Position numbers and translations under genes: made by a program. DNA of 42,153 bases from NCBI GenBank assembly GCA_002362105.1, contig DETD01000029.1, forward strand, positions 637 through 42,789. Reading direction: 5' to 3'. The first letter of the stretch is position 1; the number at the start of each line of letters is the position of its first letter. Positions 8,871 to 17,733 of this stretch are shown in pieces. The DNA is from Bacteroidales bacterium UBA3297. Its GTDB lineage: Bacteria > Bacteroidota > Bacteroidia > Bacteroidales > Paludibacteraceae. The notes beneath the pieces are model-generated. The model made no database searches. It had not been told where the DNA came from and saw only the letters and a program-made list of their open reading frames with translations.

Positions 8871-9485
8871 ATGAGACAACAGATGGTACGTTGGCGCCGA
8901 TTCAGCGGCAGTACATTGGGCGTTTTCCGTAGTCTGCACAAGGAAGTGACCGTAGGAGTCCTGAGTCTGGCAATGTTGGCCAGTTTCGACGTAAAGGCCC
9001 AAAGCCACGAAAGCGAGCCGGCAGAACGGCATAACGAACCCAGTGCAGACGATTTGGAAGAAGCCCTGATGGACAGCGTTGAGATAGACCAAAACCTGAC
9101 GCCACAGATTGAAAGTAAAGAGGCTGGGAAACCGTCCTCAGTTATTTACGGAAAACTAACCGACCGTGAGGGCCGGTGCATACACTATCATTCTGTTTTG
9201 GACGTAATAGCGAACAAATGCGCTAAATGTAGAAAATTCTATTCCTGTTACAAGTGTCACAACGAGAAAGAAGACCATAACTTCGGGCCAGTTCCCGCAG
9301 ATGAGGCATCCTCTGTGATGTGTGGAGTTTGTGGGCACCAATTCTCTTATTCCGAATACGAGCAAATGGGCGGAACATGTGCAAGATGCGGGGCCCATTT
9401 TAACCCGAGATGCGCACTACACAAATGTATTTATACCGGGGCTACACAGAAGGAGCACGAAGAAAATCCCCAACAAAAGAAATAA
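8871..9485 (+). CDS. CHY zinc-finger protein with a TonB-receptor-type leader
   Basis: The 204-residue protein has two unlike parts. Residues 1-44 form a leader (basic/aromatic start, FRSLHKEVTVGVLSLAML, then a signal-peptide-like end at VKA-Q) that is identical at 27 of 44 positions to the leader of the TonB receptor encoded next. After an acidic linker (about 45-95), residues about 100-190 are a CHY-type zinc finger: C103-x-H105-Y106, then CAKC, CYKC, an E-x-x-D-H motif, CGVC, CARC and a final H-x-C. CHY fingers bind several zinc ions, and in eukaryotic proteins such as Hot13 and Pirh2 act in redox or ubiquitin pathways. In bacteria the role is unclear. The pairing suggests a function linked to the transporter, possibly metal or cofactor handling at the envelope. 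That is inference. Confidence 0.8.
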   Translation: MRQQMVRWRRFSGSTLGVFRSLHKEVTVGVLSLAMLASFDVKAQSHESEPAERHNEPSADDLEEALMDSVEIDQNLTPQIESKEAGKPSSVIYGKLTDREGRCIHYHSVLDVIANKCAKCRKFYSCYKCHNEKEDHNFGPVPADEASSVMCGVCGHQFSYSEYEQMGGTCARCGAHFNPRCALHKCIYTGATQKEHEENPQQKK

Positions 9486-9565
9486 AGAAAAAAAGTCGAG
9501 CCAGTCTCTAATGAGATTGGTTTGGACCTTCATTTTATTTATTAACCACTTATTTATTTAAAAAC

Positions 9566-11629
9566 ATGGGACAGAACATTGTTCGATGGAGCCGTTTTAC
9601 GGACACCCCTTACGGGGCCTTCCGCAGTCTGCACAAGCAGGTAACAATTGGCGTGCTAAGCATAGCCATGCTAGGCAGTTTCGAGGCGAAAGCCAAGACC
9701 ACAGCCGACACCACGCTTACGACCGACCAGGCGGAAGTAACCGAGTTAGAAGAGGTGAGCGTAACAACGAGCCGTGCGCCACTCACCGAAAGGCAAGCGG
9801 CACGAATGGTAACTGTGCTGACCGCAAAAGACATAGAGCATGCGGCAGTGCATAGTATAAACGACCTTTTGAAATATGCGGTCGGAGCCGATGTTCGCCA
9901 ACGGGGCGAGATGGGCATACAGACCGACATATCGCTCCGAGGAGGGACTTTCGCACAAATCACCCTACTACTGAACGGAGTAGACATTAATTCGCCCCAA
10001 AGCGGACACTTGTCGGCAGACTTTCCGGTAACGATGGACGACATAGAACGCATAGAAGTATTGGAAGGACCAGCAGCCCGCCTGTTTGGCACCTCTGCCT
10101 TCAGTGGAGCCGTCAACATTGTCACAAAAATGGAGGACAAAAGCAATGTGCAGGCGCACCTGTTCGGAGGCCAGTACGGACTAGGCGGAGGAGACGGCCA
10201 CATTAACATCAGCAGCGGGAAAGTCAGCCAGCAGCTGTCGGGAGGTTACGACCGTTGCGACGGAGCTGTAACCAACAGCCAGTTCTACCAAGGCAAAACG
10301 TTCTACCAGGGCCGCTACACAGGCGAAGAGGCACTTGTGAACTGGCATCTGGGATACAGCCGCCAACAATACGGCGCCAACACTTTCTATAGTGCCGCCT
10401 ACCCCAACCAGTGGGAAGAAACGGAAAGATGGATGGCCAGCATCAAGGCTGAAAGCAAAAGCAGGCTACACCTCTCTCCTACCCTCTACTGGAACCGCAA
10501 CTACGACCACTTCCAACTGACCCGTCACAACAGACAGGGCGAGAACTTCCACCGCAGCGACGTGTACGGGCTGAGCCTGAACTCATGGTGGAAATGGGCG
10601 TTAGGGAAAACCAGTATAGGTGCAGATTTAAGGAACGAGGGAGTGCTCAGCACCAATCTGGGAAGGCCTATTGCCGACGCGAATGAGTACGTCAGAGCGC
10701 ACGGCACCACACAAAAAGACTCTGTATTATACAACAAACGGGATAACCGGACCAACACCTCCCTCTATTTAGAGCACAACCTGCTCTTCAACCAAGTAAC
10801 GGTATCGCTAGGAGTACTAGCCAACATGAACACGGCACTCGACGAGAAATTCCGGCTCTATCCCGGAATCGACATAAGTTACCGTCCTAGCGACCAGTGG
10901 AAACTGACCGCATCGTTCAACCAAGCGCTGCGTATGCCAACCTTCACCGACCTCTATTATAAAAGTGCGACCCAGGAAGGGAACGTAGGGTTAAAACCAG
11001 AAAAGGTGACCGCCTACAATCTGAATGCGCGTTACCGCACCACCCCACTAGAGGCACAGGTAAACGGCTACTACACCTACGGCACCGACATGATAGACTG
11101 GGTAATGTATAATGACACCGACATCTACCATTCGGCCAACTTCGAATTAGCCAATATGGGTGTAGAAACCAGTGTCAGCCTCCACTTCCGTGAGATTTTT
11201 GGAAAGGGATGTCCGCTAAACAAGCTGACAGCAGCCTATGCCTACATCTACCAGAAGCGGAACGACAAAGAGAAGATATTCAAATCGAACTACGCGTTAG
11301 AATATCTGCGCAACAAAGTGGTGCTAACCTTAGACAGCCGCATAGCAGGCAAACTGAATGGCAATGTAACCTACCGGTACTGCGAGCGAATGGGGGGCTA
11401 CCTAAAATACGATGCCAACCACAAAAGCACAGGACAGCTGACCAACTACCAGCCATACGGAATAGTAGACCTGCGTCTGTCGTGGGACGACAAGCACTAC
11501 ACGGTCTATACAGAAGCCAGCAACCTGTTTGACCAAAGCTACTACGATTTGGGGAACATAGAACAACCCGGTTTATGGATAAAGGCCGGAGTGAAAATAA
11601 ACTTCGAACTGCCAGACGGTAAGCGATAA
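9566..11629 (+). CDS. TonB-dependent outer-membrane receptor (BtuB-like)
   Basis: The 687-residue receptor has an N-terminal leader and signal region (1-44), a short TonB-box-like stretch (ELEEVSVTTSRAP, about 56-68), a plug domain (about 70-185, including QTDISLRGGTFAQITLLLNG and the DIERIEVLEGPAARLFGTSAFSGAVNI segment), and a beta barrel ending in an aromatic/hydrophobic final strand. There is no CarboxypepD-like domain and no SusD neighbour, so it is not a SusC-type glycan transporter. The plug resembles those of Bacteroidota cobalamin and siderophore receptors. I found no convincing cobalamin riboswitch upstream, so the substrate stays open. It lies 80 bases after the CHY gene and is probably cotranscribed with it. 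Confidence 0.9.
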   Translation: MGQNIVRWSRFTDTPYGAFRSLHKQVTIGVLSIAMLGSFEAKAKTTADTTLTTDQAEVTELEEVSVTTSRAPLTERQAARMVTVLTAKDIEHAAVHSINDLLKYAVGADVRQRGEMGIQTDISLRGGTFAQITLLLNGVDINSPQSGHLSADFPVTMDDIERIEVLEGPAARLFGTSAFSGAVNIVTKMEDKSNVQAHLFGGQYGLGGGDGHINISSGKVSQQLSGGYDRCDGAVTNSQFYQGKTFYQGRYTGEEALVNWHLGYSRQQYGANTFYSAAYPNQWEETERWMASIKAESKSRLHLSPTLYWNRNYDHFQLTRHNRQGENFHRSDVYGLSLNSWWKWALGKTSIGADLRNEGVLSTNLGRPIADANEYVRAHGTTQKDSVLYNKRDNRTNTSLYLEHNLLFNQVTVSLGVLANMNTALDEKFRLYPGIDISYRPSDQWKLTASFNQALRMPTFTDLYYKSATQEGNVGLKPEKVTAYNLNARYRTTPLEAQVNGYYTYGTDMIDWVMYNDTDIYHSANFELANMGVETSVSLHFREIFGKGCPLNKLTAAYAYIYQKRNDKEKIFKSNYALEYLRNKVVLTLDSRIAGKLNGNVTYRYCERMGGYLKYDANHKSTGQLTNYQPYGIVDLRLSWDDKHYTVYTEASNLFDQSYYDLGNIEQPGLWIKAGVKINFELPDGKR

Positions 11630-11645
11630 AACAAAAGCAAGCAAC

Positions 11646-11687
11646 GAATCCGCACCTCATTCCCGAGAGGTGCGGATTCCTTTTTTA
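11646..11687 (+). terminator. Intrinsic terminator of the CHY-TonB receptor unit
   Basis: Perfect 13-bp arms (GAATCCGCACCTC, 11646-11658, and its complement, 11667-11679) with an 8-nt loop, followed by a run of T. It lies 17 bases after the receptor stop. Confidence 0.92.
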
Positions 11688-12010
11688 CGCGAGAAAGCAA
11701 CAGAAGGCGGTATCAGGGTACATGAAAGGGCACGGATTTTTTTTACATTGTGCCCATATTACCTCCTAAAAAAGAGACGATTAGAGATAAAGAGCGAAAA
11801 GATTAGGATAAAAATTTCAAAACCCCAAGATAAACCCTGAAAGAAAAATACAAAATGATGAAAAAGGCAGAAAAGTCCTAAATTCAGTCAAAAAAGTCCA
11901 TGCTTTGGAAATAGCGAAAATCTATTTTTGTCACAGAAAAACACAAAAGTAATGTTGCAAAATCGAAGTGGCATTTATAAAGCCGCCTAGGTTTCTAAAA
12001 AGATTCACAC
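11688..12010 (+). promoter_or_regulatory. Upstream region of the GH11/GH8 xylanase with a -7 box
   Basis: No gene is visible. TATTTTTG at 11923-11930 matches TAnnTTTG. The nearest TTTG is only 15 bases upstream, so the -33 is poor. Transcription from here would give a leader of about 75 nt. Further upstream, GGGCAC (11728-11733) and GTGCCC (11750-11755) form a short inverted repeat that could be an operator, although six bases is weak evidence. Much of the remaining sequence is A-rich. Confidence 0.45.
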
Positions 12011-15000
12011 ATGAAACACTACAAGAAAATCGTACCAGGAGCGCTGTTTTTGACAGCCCTGATGGCAGCAAGCAATCTGCAAGCAGCAGATCCTTGTAGC
12101 CAAACAACTCAATTGAGTGGTGGTACAAAAATCAGCAACCAAAACAAGACGGGCAATACCTCTACTGGTTACCAGTATGAGATATGGCGCGATGGAAATG
12201 GAGGTGCTATAACACTGTACCCAAAAGACGCATGCTTCAAGGCAGAATGGGACAACGCGGGCGACTATCTTGGCCGTGTTGGTAAAACATTCAACAACCC
12301 AGCATGGAACAACTTAGGTGGCGACCTCGTAGCCGAATACGCTTATAAGAAGAGCGGTAACGACGGTGGCTCCTACTCTTACATCGGCGTTTACGGTTGG
12401 ATGGACAGCCCACAGATTGAATACTACGTAGTAGACGACTGGTTGCACGACAGAGGCAATCCGGGCGGTTCATATATAGGTAAGAACTATGGCACCATTA
12501 CTGTAGACGGCGATGAATATGTAGTATGGTCAGGACAACGTACGGGCGCATCGAAGTGGGGAAACTCTACCTTCACCCAGATTTTCAGCATTCGTAAAAC
12601 CCGCCGCCAGTGCGGAAGAATCAACGTATCGGAGCACTTCAGACAGTGGAGCAAACTCGGTTTGAACCTCGGTAAGTTGATGGAAGCACAGATTTTGGCC
12701 GAAGCAGGTGGTGGTTCAGGTTATGTTGATTTCACTTATGCGACTGTTAATATTGAGAAGGAAGGTTCTAACAACAACCAGAATAACAATAATAACAACC
12801 AGAACAACAACAATAACCAGAACAATAACAACCAGAACAATAACAACAACCACAATAACAACAACCAGAACAACAACGAGACCGAAACTATTGACCCTTG
12901 TTCTAAGAAAGACAAGTACTCAGGCGGTACAAAAGTCACCAAGAACGGAATCAATAACATCGGCAACGGTTACAACTACGAGTTGTGGAGAGAGCACGAA
13001 GGGCAGGGTTCAATGACCTACTTCGGAGGCGATGCAGACTGCGCATTCAAGGCAGAATGGGGCAACTCGGGCGACTATCTGGCACGTGTTGGTTACTACG
13101 ATGGAGGTGCAACCAAGAAATATACAGATCTCGGCGACATCACTGCAGACTATAACTACACAAAGACAGGTAACGCAGGCGGTTATTCGTACATAGGCGT
13201 ATACGGATGGACAAAGAGTCCAATGATTGAGTATTACATTGTAGATGACTCATATAATGGTATGGGTACCCCTTATGGCGCAAACCAGATTGGCTCATAC
13301 ACAGTTGACGGAGCAACCTACAAACTCTACAAAGGTATGCGCTACAATGCACCAAACATAACGGGAACAAACGCCGACTTCCCACAGATTTTCGCTGTAC
13401 GTTCTTCGGCCCGCACTTGCGGACACATTTCAGTAAGCGAACACTTTAAGAACTGGGAGAAGAACGGTGTATCACTCGGAGGCATATACGACTGCAAGAT
13501 TGTATGTGAGGCCGGAGGCGGACAAGGTTCAATTGAATACACCTATGCGACAATGTCGTGGAAAGGCCAGAGTGGCCATGGAGGAGGCAGTACACCACCA
13601 GTTATTGAAGATCAGGCACCTTATAAGGGTGTAATTGACATTCCTGGCACAGTGGAAGCAGAAAACTATGACAAGGGAGGTCCAGAAGTATCTTTCTATG
13701 ACACCGACAACATCAACGAAGGTGAAGAATACCGTGAAGATGGTGTTGATATTGTATCAGTAGGAAACGGTTACGCAGTTGGTTACACAACCGATGCCGA
13801 ATGGTTGGAATACTCTGTTAATGTAAAAGAAGCTGGCGAATACAACGTTGAGGCATACGCTTCTAACGGAAACGGAGGTATTGACATTGACCTCTATATA
13901 GACGACAAGAAAGTGGCTTCACTTTCAGGTTCATCTACTGGCAAGTGGGAAACCTACGAAAAGATTAAGGGCAAGACCAGCAGCCTGACTGCAGGCGAGC
14001 ACATCTTGAAGATAAAATTTGCAAGCAGCTACAACAATCTCGACTACATCAAGTTCACTTTGGCAGGTAGCGATGATCCAGACGATCCGGATGACCCAGA
14101 TAATCCAGACACTCCAGTAACAGGCAGCGGTACATTCTTCGACGAGAATGGCGCTTACTTTGGCCCAACTTGTGAGTCAGACGGCACCTCTAACACCGGC
14201 GCATTCTATACCGGTGACTACACCAGCCCATTCGCTACTGTATTGGGCAAGAGCGAGGCTGACATCCAGAAGAAGCTCGACCAACTTTGGGACCACTACT
14301 TCAAGGGCAGCAACAAGGTATACTACGACAAGGGTAGCGAAGCCTACATTCTTGACACAGGTAACAACGACGTACGTTCAGAAGGTATGTCATACGGTAT
14401 GATGATCTGCGTACAGACCAACCACAAGGAAGAGTTCGACAAGCTTTGGTCATTCGCCAAGAACCACATGTGGCACAAGAGCGGCCAGTGGGATGGCTAC
14501 TTCGCATGGCAGTGCGGCACCGATGGTTCACAGAAAGACCAGAACTGCGCACCTGACGGTGAAATGTACTTCATGACAGCATTGCTCTTTGCAGCAAACC
14601 GCTGGAACGACAGCAAATATATGGACGACGCTCAGTACATATTGAGCCATATGTGGAAAGGTGGAACTGGTTCGTTGTTCAACGAGTCTCAGAAAGTGGT
14701 TACATTCCAGCCATACAACTGTTCAGACTTCTCAGACCCATCGTACGACCTTCCTGCATTCGTAGACTTGTTCTCACGCTGGTCTAAGACTAACAACAGC
14801 AAATGGGCAGAGGCTGCAACAGCAACCCGCAACCACTTGTACAAGTCTTCAAACCCAACCTCAGGTTTGTTCTCAGACTACAACAACTTCGACGGAACAC
14901 CTAAGTCTGTGTCTTACAACAACAATGCACAGAAATACATGTACGACGCAATGCGTTGCGCCATGAACTTCGGTATGGACTACTACCTGTTCGGTGTAGA

Positions 15001-15679
15001 CAAAGACAGACAGGAAACAATGGCAAAACGCATCATCGACTTCTTTGAGAAAGACGGTTACCAGCACGCACGCTTCAACTGGGACGGTTCTGGAGCTTCA
15101 GAATCTTACACTTTGGGTGAGACCGGAGCCAACGCAGTTGCCTGCTACGCATTGTTGAACAACCCTTCATACACAAAGCAAGTTGAAACCAACCTGAACA
15201 AAGCATGGAACGCAGGACTCGCAACTGGTCAGTACCGCTACTACGATGGTTTGGTTCACTACCTCTCAATGCTCCACTTGTGCGGAAGCTTCAAGATTTG
15301 GAAACCAGCTCCAGAAATGAAGACCAAGGAAGTGAAGAACGAGTTCCAGGGTGTTTCTTATAAGAAAGACACTACAGTCATCGCATTCGAAGATTGTCAG
15401 CTCTACCAGGTTAACATCAAGGTTGACTACACCAGCACTGAAAACGCAGTTGCAGAAAATCAGTCAATCATGTTGTCTCCTAATCCAAACGACGGTAGCT
15501 TCACTCTCGTAAGCAGCGAAGAAATCGCCAAAGTTGAAATCATCAATGCAGTTGGTCAGACTGTATTCACTGAAATAGGCAACAACAACTTAAACACCAA
15601 CCTACCTGCAGGTATCTATATCCTTAAAGCATACACCGCTTCAGGTGAATGCACCATAAAGAAACTGCAAGTTAGGTAA
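12011..15679 (+). CDS. Multimodular T9SS xylanase: GH11-GH11-CBM6-GH8
   Basis: The 1222-residue protein has a signal peptide (cleavage near residue 25). The first GH11 xylanase domain (about 26-250) shows QIEYYVVDDW with E137 and AEAGGGSG with E231 as the expected catalytic pair. An almost pure Asn/Gln linker follows (about 253-292). The second GH11 (about 297-525) has E407 and E500 in the same motifs. A CBM6 (about 537-680), an Asp/Pro linker, and a GH8 domain (about 704-1105) come next. The GH8 carries SEGMSYGM with E791 as likely proton donor and APDGEMYF with D849, resembling reducing-end xylose-releasing exo-oligoxylanases. Residues about 1154-1222 are a textbook T9SS type A sorting domain (SPNPNDGSF to the final strands). 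Endo-cleavage of xylan and trimming of the oligomers would thus sit on one chain. Confidence 0.93.
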   Translation: MKHYKKIVPGALFLTALMAASNLQAADPCSQTTQLSGGTKISNQNKTGNTSTGYQYEIWRDGNGGAITLYPKDACFKAEWDNAGDYLGRVGKTFNNPAWNNLGGDLVAEYAYKKSGNDGGSYSYIGVYGWMDSPQIEYYVVDDWLHDRGNPGGSYIGKNYGTITVDGDEYVVWSGQRTGASKWGNSTFTQIFSIRKTRRQCGRINVSEHFRQWSKLGLNLGKLMEAQILAEAGGGSGYVDFTYATVNIEKEGSNNNQNNNNNNQNNNNNQNNNNQNNNNNHNNNNQNNNETETIDPCSKKDKYSGGTKVTKNGINNIGNGYNYELWREHEGQGSMTYFGGDADCAFKAEWGNSGDYLARVGYYDGGATKKYTDLGDITADYNYTKTGNAGGYSYIGVYGWTKSPMIEYYIVDDSYNGMGTPYGANQIGSYTVDGATYKLYKGMRYNAPNITGTNADFPQIFAVRSSARTCGHISVSEHFKNWEKNGVSLGGIYDCKIVCEAGGGQGSIEYTYATMSWKGQSGHGGGSTPPVIEDQAPYKGVIDIPGTVEAENYDKGGPEVSFYDTDNINEGEEYREDGVDIVSVGNGYAVGYTTDAEWLEYSVNVKEAGEYNVEAYASNGNGGIDIDLYIDDKKVASLSGSSTGKWETYEKIKGKTSSLTAGEHILKIKFASSYNNLDYIKFTLAGSDDPDDPDDPDNPDTPVTGSGTFFDENGAYFGPTCESDGTSNTGAFYTGDYTSPFATVLGKSEADIQKKLDQLWDHYFKGSNKVYYDKGSEAYILDTGNNDVRSEGMSYGMMICVQTNHKEEFDKLWSFAKNHMWHKSGQWDGYFAWQCGTDGSQKDQNCAPDGEMYFMTALLFAANRWNDSKYMDDAQYILSHMWKGGTGSLFNESQKVVTFQPYNCSDFSDPSYDLPAFVDLFSRWSKTNNSKWAEAATATRNHLYKSSNPTSGLFSDYNNFDGTPKSVSYNNNAQKYMYDAMRCAMNFGMDYYLFGVDKDRQETMAKRIIDFFEKDGYQHARFNWDGSGASESYTLGETGANAVACYALLNNPSYTKQVETNLNKAWNAGLATGQYRYYDGLVHYLSMLHLCGSFKIWKPAPEMKTKEVKNEFQGVSYKKDTTVIAFEDCQLYQVNIKVDYTSTENAVAENQSIMLSPNPNDGSFTLVSSEEIAKVEIINAVGQTVFTEIGNNNLNTNLPAGIYILKAYTASGECTIKKLQVR
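12768..12890 (+). repeat. Asn/Gln-coding low-complexity repeat between the two GH11 domains
   Basis: A run of AAC, AAT and CAG codons encodes a flexible polar linker of about 40 residues. The irregular mixture of AAC and AAT suggests repeat expansion followed by drift. Length could vary between strains by replication slippage. Confidence 0.85.
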
Positions 15680-15708
15680 AGCACTAATACATATTTATTA
15701 GATTGGGA

Positions 15709-15742
15709 AACAGCGGCAAGTGATTGTCGCTGTTTTTCTTTT
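15709..15742 (+). terminator. Intrinsic terminator of the GH11/GH8 gene
   Basis: Arms AACAGCGGCA (15709-15718) and TGTCGCTGTT (15725-15734) pair with one G-U and lead into a T-rich tail. It lies 30 bases after the stop. Confidence 0.85.
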
Positions 15743-15832
15743 ATGTTCGCTGAAAAAAAGGGGGATTTCACCCTGCTGAAAATATAGTTAAATGAAATAT
15801 TTTAAAACAATTGCATTTTTTTGTCGATTTAT

Positions 15833-15863
15833 TTTGTCATATCAAAATATATTAGCAATTTTG
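15833..15863 (+). promoter_or_regulatory. Promoter TTTG-N19-CAATTTTG of a candidate small RNA
   Basis: TTTG at 15833-15836 is separated by 19 bases from CAATTTTG at 15856-15863, which has one mismatch to TAnnTTTG. Spacing is ideal. No protein start follows before a strong terminator at 15909. Confidence 0.5.
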
Positions 15864-15869
15864 TTGTGC

Positions 15870-15945
15870 AAACAAAACAGATAGATTTTTCATAGTTAAG
15901 GTTATGTTGAAAAGGGACGTTGTGAAACGTCCCTTTTCCTTTTTC
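15870..15945 (+). ncRNA. Candidate small RNA of about 75 nt
   Basis: A promoter-like element (15833-15863) and a strong intrinsic terminator bracket a stretch with no open frame of note. The terminator has perfect 13-bp arms (GAAAAGGGACGTT, 15909-15921, and its complement, 15926-15938), a GTGA tetraloop and a pyrimidine-rich tail. The xylanase gene already has its own terminator at 15709, so this second one is not needed for it. The single-stranded 5' part (about 15870-15905) would be free to pair with targets. The end positions are estimates. An alternative is that the element belongs to a remnant leader whose gene was lost. Confidence 0.4.
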
Positions 15946-16090
15946 CATACTCCCTGGCAAACAACACCAGCACAGCAGTCTGCATTTCCTCATCAAAAAC
16001 AGGTTGACCCTACCTAGGGAAAGTAGGAAATCAGTATATTTACACAACCATTTTATAAAGGAGTCCCCAAAGTCATAAACTAAAAGACTG
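15946..16090 (+). other. Upstream region of the 5'-nucleotidase gene
   Basis: There is no gene here. A weak -7-like TATATTTA at about 16036-16043 (one mismatch to TAnnTTTG) is the best promoter candidate. No clear -33 element is visible. Confidence 0.35.
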
Positions 16091-17647
16091 ATGAAAATTT
16101 ACAATCATCTAATTGTATACGGATTAGTGTTAGGCCTATTCGGCTGTAAGACCCAAAAGCCGGCAGTAGTCCAAGAAAAAGAAAAAAGCATTGTAATACT
16201 ATACGAGAACGACGTACACTGCGCTACAGAAAACTATGCGAAACTAGCTGGTTTGCGCGATGCCATAAGCGACACGGCCCATGTGGCGCTGGTATCGAGC
16301 GGAGACTACCTGCAAGGCGGAACAGCCGGGGCCATATCAACAGGCCAGTACGTGATAGACATTATGAAAGAGACCAGATACGACGCTGTAACCCTGGGCA
16401 ACCACGAGTTCGATTACAAGATGCCACGCATGAGAGAACTGCTTGACCAACTTAGCGCCCCCGTCACTTGCGTAAACTTGCGAGACAGCAAAACCAACCA
16501 GCCACTCTACCACCCCTACGTAATGAAACAGATGGGCTGCAAAAAAGTAGCCTTTATAGGGGCTACTACCCCAACCGCAAGAAAGACCGAAGAGTACGCG
16601 TTTGTCGACGAGAATTACAACGAACTCTACAACCTGAGTCCCGACAGCCTTATATACCTCATACAGAGAGCGGTTGACGGAGCAAGGAAAGAGGGAGCCG
16701 ACTATGTGATACTGATAGCCCACCTGGGAGAAGAAAAGACCGAGTTCAACTCCGACTCGCACACCATTGTCCACAGCACTACGGGCATCGACGCCGTACT
16801 CGACGGACACACGCACTCGGTGATAGCCAGCGACACTGTGCACAACAAGAATGGCCAAACCGTCGTAATATCGCAAACAGGAACCAAACTGGCCAACATC
16901 GGGAAAATGACCATTGCACCTAACGGGAAAATCAGCACCGAGCTGGTTCCAATTGGGCAAGTCACAAGGGAAAACGAGAGCGTAAAACGGGCCTACGCCA
17001 TCACCGACGAAAAAAGCAAAGGTTTCACCAATAAAGTGATTGGCTACAACGAGACCCTGCTGTTAGTGAGGGAAAACGACAAAAAGGTCATCAGAACTAG
17101 GGAGACCAATGCAGGAGATTTTGTAGCCGATGCCATTATGGACTTCAGCAAGACCGACATTGCACTAGTGAACGGAGGCAGCATACGTACAAACCTGCCA
17201 GCGGGCGAAGTAACTTTTGGCGGGATAATGGACTTGGTTCCATACGAGAACCAACTAACAATAGTGGAAGTGACAGGCTCAAAAATTGTGGAAACACTAA
17301 ACGCCTGTATCCAGGCCCTACCCAAAACCGACGGCGACTTTCCGCAAGTGTCGGGCATAAGGTTCGAAATTGACGGGTTAAAACATTCCTTAAGCAATGT
17401 TGAAGTCTTGAATAAGGCGACCCAACAATACGAGCCTATTGTTCCTGACAAACTATATACCATAGGAACCACCGACTATACCGTTACTGGAGGAGGATTT
17501 AAAGGCGTTCTGCGCCACAGCAAAATTGTACGGAAAGACAGTAAGACGATGAGCGATATGGTTTCGCGCTACTTGCAAAACACCCTGAAAGGACACATAG
17601 GCAAAGAATACGCCGAACCACAAGGAAGAATAAACATCAAATACTAA
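16091..17647 (+). CDS. 5'-nucleotidase / 2',3'-cyclic phosphodiesterase-type lipoprotein (UshA family)
   Basis: The 518-residue lipoprotein has a lipobox LFGC with C19 as the anchored residue. The metallophosphoesterase domain (about 33-290) shows the ordered metal motifs: YENDVH, GDYLQGG, GNHEFDY, HLGEE and DGHTHS. The 5'-nucleotidase C-terminal domain (about 320-490) has TNAGDFVADAI, ALVNGGSIR and a final TDYTVTGGGF. Family members hydrolyse extracellular nucleotides or cyclic nucleotides to nucleosides and phosphate. Many Bacteroidota split these two domains over neighbouring genes, while here they are fused. The gene stands alone between its own terminator and a weak promoter. The substrate cannot be told from sequence. 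Confidence 0.9.
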   Translation: MKIYNHLIVYGLVLGLFGCKTQKPAVVQEKEKSIVILYENDVHCATENYAKLAGLRDAISDTAHVALVSSGDYLQGGTAGAISTGQYVIDIMKETRYDAVTLGNHEFDYKMPRMRELLDQLSAPVTCVNLRDSKTNQPLYHPYVMKQMGCKKVAFIGATTPTARKTEEYAFVDENYNELYNLSPDSLIYLIQRAVDGARKEGADYVILIAHLGEEKTEFNSDSHTIVHSTTGIDAVLDGHTHSVIASDTVHNKNGQTVVISQTGTKLANIGKMTIAPNGKISTELVPIGQVTRENESVKRAYAITDEKSKGFTNKVIGYNETLLLVRENDKKVIRTRETNAGDFVADAIMDFSKTDIALVNGGSIRTNLPAGEVTFGGIMDLVPYENQLTIVEVTGSKIVETLNACIQALPKTDGDFPQVSGIRFEIDGLKHSLSNVEVLNKATQQYEPIVPDKLYTIGTTDYTVTGGGFKGVLRHSKIVRKDSKTMSDMVSRYLQNTLKGHIGKEYAEPQGRINIKY

Positions 17648-17649
17648 AC

Positions 17650-17680
17650 AAAAGCCTCGATTCGTCGAGGCTTTTTATTT
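17650..17680 (+). terminator. Intrinsic terminator of the 5'-nucleotidase gene
   Basis: Perfect 11-bp arms (AAAAGCCTCGA, 17650-17660, and its complement, 17665-17675) around a TTCG tetraloop, followed by T-rich sequence, directly after the stop codon. Confidence 0.92.
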
Positions 17681-17701
17681 TCATTTCTCCTTCATTTACA
17701 C

Positions 17702-17709
17702 TATGTTTG
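17702..17709 (+). promoter_or_regulatory. Bacteroidota -7 box TATGTTTG
   Basis: TATGTTTG fits TAnnTTTG. TTTTC at 17678-17682, 19 bases upstream, is an imperfect -33. The box overlaps a possible TTG start at 17707 and so rules it out in favour of ATG at 17734. Confidence 0.55.
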
Positions 17710-17733
17710 CAACAGAACATATATAAGAACTAT

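Noticed and set aside
9501..9520. Hairpin between the CHY and TonB receptor genes as a terminator
   Set aside because: Arms of 8 bp with one G-U pair but no T tract. More likely a leader structure or chance.
11728..11755. Operator-like inverted repeat GGGCAC/GTGCCC before the xylanase gene
   Set aside because: Only six bases per arm with a T-rich loop. Too likely by chance to list as its own finding.
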